DNA from: Clonostachys chloroleuca
Lineage: Eukaryota > Ascomycota > Sordariomycetes > Hypocreales > Bionectriaceae
Direction: 5' to 3'
Length of the DNA stretch: 64,000 nucleotides
Assembly (NCBI GenBank): GCA_037952775.1
Contig: JBANAY010000003.1
Location: 27,900,001-27,964,000, forward strand
Position numbers and translations under genes: made by a program
Shown: positions 58,358 through 64,000 of the stretch, one piece after another
Layout of the letters: the number at the start of each line of letters is the position of its first letter
Numbering within the stretch: the first letter of the stretch is position 1
The notes under the pieces: model-generated
The model's input: only the letters and a program-made list of their open reading frames with translations
The model's database searches: none
What the model was told of the DNA's origin: nothing

Positions 58358-59403
58358 ATGATTCCTGGGTCCAGACTCGACGGCATTGCCTTGGTTGTTG
58401 GGGTACGTATTTTCATGAAACCCATCCATTTCAACTTTCTTTAACTGAAGTGCACAGTCAGGGCGTGGCATTGGACAACAGGCGGCTTTTTCTTTAGCCC
58501 AGGCCGGGGCAGAAGTTATCGTATTCGCAGATCTCGACGAGAAGAACGCAGTCCTGTCTGCGGAGGAGAGCAAAGGCTTTGCAACAAACCCAACGTACAG
58601 AACTGCCACGGTCAAAGTTGATGTTCGTGAGCCTGCTGAGGTACAACACATGGTTGACTTCGTTATTCGCGAATTTGGGCATCTTGACTATGCCGTCAAC
58701 TCTGCAGGGGTGAGCCTGGATCAAAGATTATCATCTCACTATGGGAACTTCAACTGATCCGTGATTTTCTCGCAGGTTGATAACGGAGTTCATGTGCCTG
58801 TTGCCGATACCGACATTGACAATTTTGATCACGTCATGAACATCAACGCAAAAGGCATGATGCTTTGCCTCCGTGCAGAGACCGCGGCCATGAGAAAGCA
58901 GGAGTCTAGAACATACGCTGGGCGTACCGGAAACCGTGACATTGGTCGAGGAGTTATTGTGAACTGTGCTTCTGCGAATTCCTTCGCTGGACTCCCCGGG
59001 AAAATGTCATACACAGTTTCCAAGCATGCCGTGATGGCGTTGACGAAAATGACTGGTAAGTTCACCAAGTGTCTTTCTTTGTGGCACCTGGAATAACAAC
59101 ACCATTTGTACGTGTACCGATGCTTGACTAACAACTACCTTAGGACTTGATCACGCGAGTGAAGGGATACGCTGCAATGCAGTCTGTCCAACTTGGGTCC
59201 GCACCCCACTTCTCGACATTGAGCTGGAGAAGAATCCAGACGTCCGAAATGCAATTTCAGCCATTGTGCCTATCAAGCGCGCCGCGGAGTGCGAGGAGGT
59301 CTCTGATGCTATTGCTTTTCTTTGCAGCCCTGCCGCCAGCTATATTAACGGCACGAGCCTGGTGATTGATGCCGCTGTAACAACAACTGTCCGCTTGCAC
59401 TGA
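58358..59403 (+). CDS. short-chain dehydrogenase/reductase (classical SDR)
   Basis: Predicted NAD(P)-dependent oxidoreductase of 278 aa from four exons: 58358-58402, 58458-58709, 58776-59055 and 59144-59403. Splicing joins MIPGSRLDGIALVVG to SGRGIGQQAAFSLAQAGAEV, restoring the Rossmann fold. The cofactor motif reads VGSGRGIG, with Val in place of the usual Thr of TGxxxGIG. FADLDE at the end of beta-2 has the acidic residue typical of NAD preference. NSAG, the catalytic Ser165 in NCAS and the Tyr178/Lys182 pair in SYTVSKHA are present, followed by IRCNAVCPTWVRTPLL and the C-terminal GTSLVIDAAV. Length is normal for classical SDRs. It is divergent from the Zn2Cys6 gene; substrate unknown. No lesion seen. 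Confidence 0.9.
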
Positions 59404-59858
59404 TTTTACTTCCCATGGAAGATTCATATTTCTAGGTGTCTCAAGGAAGCATACGCATGCACATTAGGCGAGGAACGCGGGTTGAGAGCTCGTGAACGAT
59501 AACTTTTCATGTACTCTGATAGAGCATGGCTGAAATTGAAACTGGACAAATGCGACCAGAAATAGCGAGCTACGACAGAATGTTACCTTGAATCGGCCAT
59601 TTCAATTATCACAATTGTTGTAACATGCTATTTAACCTTACACGCACCGCTCTGTTGCGCATGAAAGTTGGAATTAGTATGCCAACATGAGGGGGTTGAA
59701 TCTGGCCAAGGTCGTGGACGCTGTGTGGTTTTTTCATAGGAAGAAGCTTTAAAAATAGCAGTGGGAGATGCCTGACCCGACATCTCAACACACTAAAAAC
59801 AGAAAAAAAGAGATGTGCCTACCGGCACATCCCGGATATCATAGAACCGGACAGAAAC
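59404..59858. other. intergenic, no gene seen
   Basis: 3' flank of the SDR gene; no supported gene. Confidence 0.5.
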
Positions 59859-59945
59859 GGGCCACACTGGGAATTGAACCCAGGACCTCTCGCAAGCAGA
59901 ATCAAATTTCCCAAAGCGAGAATCATGCGACTAGACCATGTGGCC
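59859..59945 (-). tRNA. tRNA-Pro (anticodon UGG) with 15-nt intron
   Basis: On the minus strand the acceptor stem GGCCACA pairs with TGTGGCC, with discriminator C. The A box is TGGTCTAGTCG, the T arm CTGGG/CCCAG around TTCAATT, and the anticodon stem CTCGC/GCGAG. The loop reads TT-TGG-G, then the 15-nt intron at 59895-59909, then T, so the anticodon is TGG (59911-59913). The intron is in the usual 37/38 position. Confidence 0.93.
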
Positions 59946-60787
59946 AATCCGGTGTTGTAACTGCGCTGTTGCAAGACCCGCAGATTACGTGTTCCCTTTC
60001 CGCCCTGCCTCAAGACGAACAACTTCCTAGGAAGTCGAGCCAAGTACCAGGTAGCCCAGACTGATAGTCTCGTTTAATTTCTTTGATCAATCCCAAGTCC
60101 CGAATGACGGTCTCGCATTAACCCTCCCTGAGATGTATTGGCTGCCTTATACTAGTCCCTAATCTGAGCTCGCAAGTACCTTGCAATTCGTACGGACCAG
60201 CAGCTCCTGGATGTGGTGGCTAATAGCTGGGTGACTATGATCCCACATGATAAGGCCCCGGTGTTATGCCTTCATTCTTATGTGTTTTCTGCCAGTCTAA
60301 TGCCTTGGTCTGTTTCGAACTTCTCTCTTACTCCATACTAAGAAAAGGCTGCTTATGGATACTGGTGGCAAGTTGTATTTAGAGTGCCATTGAGTTCTCA
60401 GGTACTTTCTATGATTCGCCGATTAGATTGGGAGAAGTTAGGGCTTTGGCAATTTCGATCATGGCGATCACTAAACGGGTGAATTTGGACTGTCAGAAGA
60501 GGCGGCCTCGTCTGAGAACAGCGACGAAGGTCAGTCAGTTTAGCCCAATCAAATATATTTGCCATTTGCATGAATTAATATAGCAACTCCCTAAATAGCA
60601 ATATATACAACCGCTAACTTTATGTCGTTTGGTGATGGCCAGTAATTCTTTCAGCCTCTATCTACATGCTAGAGCCCTGTCCTTGAATCTTTTATCTGGC
60701 AAGCACAGGGGCTCTAGAATCTGATGATCGACTCATGGACCCAGCGATTGGAATGAAGGCTGCTCCCCTGGGTCCCTTGATCAAGGT
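59946..60787. other. intergenic, no gene seen
   Basis: No open frame with recognised features. It forms the 3' flank of the small secreted-type protein gene. Confidence 0.5.
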
Positions 60788-61349
60788 CTACTCGTATGCC
60801 ACTCTTCGCCTCCCAAGTCCATCAGCCGACCTCCGCGCCATTCTTTCCGCCCTGCGTTCGTTGATCGACCTTGCCGGGTACCTCTTCAGTCCGCGTCTGT
60901 TCCTTGGGCTTCGTGGAAGGACGGGCCCCTTCTTCTTGCGGGTGACCATTTTGCACACACCATTGGCGCATTCTGTAACAAGATTTCCCACCTTTGAAGC
61001 TCCATCTTTGGTCACCTGCGCGGCGGCGCCAAGTTTCTCGGCCCCTTTCTTCCAGGCTGCTTGGAACCCCTTGGATTCAGAAGCAGTGACGGTCGCCGAG
61101 GCGGTACTGCAGCAGAATCCAACAGTTCCGAGCGCCCAGGCTCCAATTTTCACACCATTGGCATTGCAAACAAGGGCTCCTGCCGCACAGGCGACTGCGC
61201 CATATTGATATCTGGGGGAGTTTTAGCATGAGTAGAAATAAACTCGATTGAGGTGCTCACCCTGCTGACGCAGCCTTGCTGTTCCATTTGGCTGCGGTTG
61301 CGAGTGGGGAGGCCGCCAGGGCGTAGAGTAGAGTAATGTCGAAACGCAT
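60788..61349 (-). CDS. small secreted-type protein, unknown function
   Basis: Predicted 170-aa protein from two exons, 61261-61349 and 60788-61211. The 49-nt intron (GTGAGC donor, CCCCCAG acceptor) joins KWNSKAASAG to YQYGAVACAAGALVCNANGV. The N-terminus MRFDITLLYALAASPLATA is a convincing signal peptide. It is followed by a glycine/alanine/cysteine-rich hydrophobic stretch (about residues 31-70, AVACAAGALVC then AWALGTVGFCCSTAS). A polar helix with KKGAEKLGAAAQVTKDGASK comes next, with ECANGVCKMV carrying two more cysteines, and a strongly basic tail (RKKKGPVLPRSPRNRRGLKR). No family recognised. It could be a secreted or membrane-inserting small protein; the basic tail might be cleaved. Upstream in-frame sequence lacks an ATG closer to the splice donor. 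Confidence 0.65.
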
Positions 61350-62772
61350 GATGACAAGTGGAAAGTAAGTACGTGTTTATGAATAAGAGTGATGAAGTAG
61401 ATCTAGGAAACAGATGAATGGAATGTATTGTATGGTTCTGATGTAGTTGTTGTTCGTGATGTTGCTCGTACTTATATGTGTTCCTCATTCCTTGACGTTC
61501 ACCAACGTTCGTTTCACGTTTAGGTTGCGGTTCATACAAAGCCATCGGCAAGTACAAGGGTATGTCGCCAGTCCTGTCGGTTTTGCCATCAAATCATCCA
61601 CATTCGGGGGGTGTCTTCTTCTGGCACTATTACCTTTTTGGTGAGAGAATCATGGTGGTTTTGCCCGGCTGCGGTGCTATTCACCCAGACTACCGCCTTA
61701 TCTCGGAAACTGTTAATCTTAGCACCCCAGTTTTGCTGCTGCCTGCTCAGTGGGTTATGTAACTACGAATAGATTTTCGAGTATAGCTTCACCACTTCGT
61801 ACTAGGCATCTAATTAACATGATAGAGCAGGGGGAAGTCACACGTTTTTGAGATAGCGCGGTACTCAAATGCCGAGCACGACGTCCCACTACGATCCTTC
61901 GCGTCTTGACATGGGATTTGGGGAAACTCCATGGTGACTACCGCTGCGCAGTGATTGGTCAAAAAGCGGGCCAATCTTTGCAAAAGCAGGAATCCGTTTA
62001 TTGACTATTTTGAGCGCTGGTTTTGACCAATGAGACGGGCCAGTAAACCCGGGGTGATTGACCTTGTAGGATTGCTTCATGATAGCATGGGTCAGGGTCC
62101 AAAAACACCTCATACTACCACAGCACGCGACGCGTTGCCCTACTAAGTAGTTCTTTCTGCTGCTATAAGCTTCTATTATTGAGGCTATATGGACAGGCAT
62201 TGAGCTATCAGTAATATTTTATCAACAACGTCACGGACTTCTCTCTTTACCTCTAGGAGCTACTCATGCTTCCACTTAGTATCCAATGCAAACGATAGCT
62301 ATGCTCAGTAAGATGGCTTGCCAGGTTGGCCAGCCGGTCAAGGGATCTTGTTATTATCATGAGGGTGCTTGCGACAAGCATAGGCTGGATCGCGCGTAGA
62401 TGGGTCTTCTGAAAGGTTTTCTGGATCTAAGATAGCTTCCATGCGTGCCTTCGAGGCTCGCAAATACGATGTCGTAACTCTGGTGTGAGCTGTTCTATTT
62501 CAGACGATAATAGTAATTAAATGATATCATGTCATGAGAGCCAAAGGCGGCATCATGACAAGGGTGGGTTGGAACAGTATAAGTTCGGCTCCGCTTGAAA
62601 GAAATTACACCCCACTGCACTCGGTATTTAGAGCCTGCTCATAGCGGGGATAACTCTCTCCATCAATTTCTACCAAGCGTGCATAGCATACCCTCTTTGA
62701 TAAACTCTATTATCTGAAAGCCATCATCTTTGATCTTCCCACGCGTTGTCTTTGATCTTCTTCTGACCTGAA
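61350..62772. other. intergenic, no gene seen
   Basis: About 1.4 kb between divergent genes. Short frames only. Confidence 0.5.
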
Positions 62773-63513
62773 ATGTCGTCTAATACCGATAACTTGCCTC
62801 CCTATCAGGAGAAGCAGCCTTTCAACGAGACCACAGTGCCTGTGGCATCCCCACCTGCCGGGCGTATTGCTGGTTCGATCCAAACATGCTCGATTCGGGA
62901 CAATCAAGTCGATTACCTCAAAATTGTTCGTAATTCTGCAACCAGCTATGATATCTGTCTTACAATCGACCCTACACCACTATATCGCATCCAACTCGTC
63001 TCCTCATTCAGCAAAGTTGGCAACATCCAAATCTTCTCTTTATCCGACACCACAACTCCTATTGCCGCTGCTCGCTTATCAACCAACCCTAAAAGCAAAA
63101 GCGAGCCGATAGCAACAATATGTACTTCGTCTCCGGCTGTGCCGGATGCGCTCTGGCGTCCTATGGCTCGGAAGACAGGCACATTTTCCATCCATGAGCA
63201 TCAGAGTGTAATACCGATCGTCACTGTGCCTGGTCTACCTGCAACACCCCACCGGTTCCTGTGGATGTCGCGGCACCTGTCAGAGCCTTATTATAGACTG
63301 GAGTGGGATGGCCCACTTCCAATGACCCCGTCTTCAATGTCTGGAGATAGTAAGAGAGGGAATGAGTATGTGTTCGCAACAGTGGTAAAGAAGTCTACTG
63401 AGGGAGAGGCCAATCTGGTGGAAATCAGGAGGGGAGGCGGCCTCGAATTCGAGCTCAGTGTGATTTTGCAGTTATTTGTAATTCTACACTTTAGTCAGGT
63501 AGAGTTAATTTGA
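62773..63513 (+). CDS. conserved hypothetical protein, possibly tubby/LURP-fold
   Basis: Single open frame of 246 aa from a good ATG (MSSNTDNLPPYQEKQPFNET). It has a polar, proline-containing N-terminus with an LPPYQ motif, then a beta-rich core (YLKIVRNSATSYDICLTIDP, LYRIQLVSSFSKVGNIQIFS, PHRFLWMSRHLSEPYYRLEW). The alternating strands and LEWDGP segment recall fungal hypothetical proteins with a tubby-like or LURP-one-like fold; this is a weak fold guess. The last 15 residues are hydrophobic (ILQLFVILHF), and an unspliced 3' intron cannot be excluded. No neighbour links. Confidence 0.6.
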   Translation: MSSNTDNLPPYQEKQPFNETTVPVASPPAGRIAGSIQTCSIRDNQVDYLKIVRNSATSYDICLTIDPTPLYRIQLVSSFSKVGNIQIFSLSDTTTPIAAARLSTNPKSKSEPIATICTSSPAVPDALWRPMARKTGTFSIHEHQSVIPIVTVPGLPATPHRFLWMSRHLSEPYYRLEWDGPLPMTPSSMSGDSKRGNEYVFATVVKKSTEGEANLVEIRRGGGLEFELSVILQLFVILHFSQVELI

Positions 63514-64000
63514 GCGTGTACCGGTTAGCTGAGATCTTACCGTTAGCGAACCTTGGCAAAGAAATTAAATGGTTGCCTGCTGCCCCATGCCTGAGAATGG
63601 CCAGGATATTGAAAGGCTGGTACAACAGGAAAGGAGGCCAGCCCCTGATGGGTCCACTACTGGCTTCCAGAATAGTCTAGAATAGAGAAATAACAGCTGG
63701 AAGATACCGCTATGGTGATTACCCCATGTCCTTTTGTTTCTTTTTGAGCAGGTGACCGTACGGGCTTCCTTGCAATCAATCGACAGTTTCGAGAAGGGAA
63801 GTCGGGGGGAAGGGGAGGCTCAGCAATGCACCCACTGAAGGCGGTTTGCAGAAATGAGAACCTGTCGTTAACACCTTTGCTTTAGCAAAAAAAGAAAAAT
63901 TCAAGAAAAAAGCTTTCTCACAGATCTGCCCTCGTAGGTAACAGAGAAACCTTCTCAACATTGATTGTAGACATTTGCCTCAATCCACTACCTACCCTGC
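63514..64000. other. window end, no gene seen
   Basis: No supported gene in the last 487 bases. Confidence 0.5.

Noticed and set aside
1..64000. CRISPR arrays, bacterial operons, rRNA genes
   Set aside because: No regularly spaced repeats, no ribosomal RNA sequence, and the gene structure is plainly fungal.

Overview
The window looks like nuclear DNA of a filamentous ascomycete (Pezizomycotina). An Aspergillus/Penicillium-type (Eurotiomycete) genome fits best, but I cannot name the species from sequence alone. The signs are: genes split by many short introns (about 45-85 nt, GT-AG with CTNAC-like branch points, plus two likely GC-AG introns); fungal families such as Zn2Cys6 regulators, HET/ankyrin proteins, PL1/PL3/AA9 plant-wall enzymes and Dal5-type permeases; intron-bearing tRNAs; and two A+T-rich, stop-ridden repeat relics that look mutated by RIP. 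Gene models were built by hand from splice signals, reading-frame continuity and family motifs.

0-20.5 kb: a quinone-reductase-like MDR enzyme, an arrestin-fold protein, an AA9 lytic polysaccharide monooxygenase, and a GIMAP/AIG1-like GTPase. A gene-poor block of about 5.4 kb follows, containing repeat relics. Next come a Dal5-type MFS permease, a PL1 pectin lyase, a BTB protein, a 234-bp MITE-like element with 29-bp inverted ends, and a PL3 pectate lyase. The AA9, PL1 and PL3 enzymes are secreted and suit a plant-biomass lifestyle.

20.5-43.4 kb: a long gene-poor stretch, a 934-residue ankyrin-HET protein, a broken F-box-like gene, a broken small gene, a 14-exon dynamin-like large GTPase of the SLIP-GC type, an intron-containing tRNA-Val(UAC), an ATP-grasp ligase-like protein, an 11-exon secreted subtilase and a zinc-finger-like protein. 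The HET protein and the two immune-type GTPases suggest an accessory self/non-self or stress-response neighbourhood. This is inference only.

44-64 kb: two cytochrome P450 genes and an AAA/NadR-like ATPase, all carrying frameshifts and/or stops. They are followed by a full-length ABCB transporter with one apparent frameshift in its second ATPase domain, an intact Zn2Cys6 regulator convergent with it, and an intact short-chain dehydrogenase divergent from the regulator across a promoter holding a near-perfect 21-bp direct repeat. The set resembles a decaying secondary-metabolism or detoxification cluster without a core synthase in view. A tRNA-Pro(UGG) with intron, a small secreted-type protein and a conserved hypothetical protein close the window.

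Frameshifts and stops concentrate in a few genes while very long genes (HET, large GTPase, subtilase) read cleanly, so most lesions look like real decay. The single ABC lesion and homopolymer-associated shifts could instead be assembly errors.
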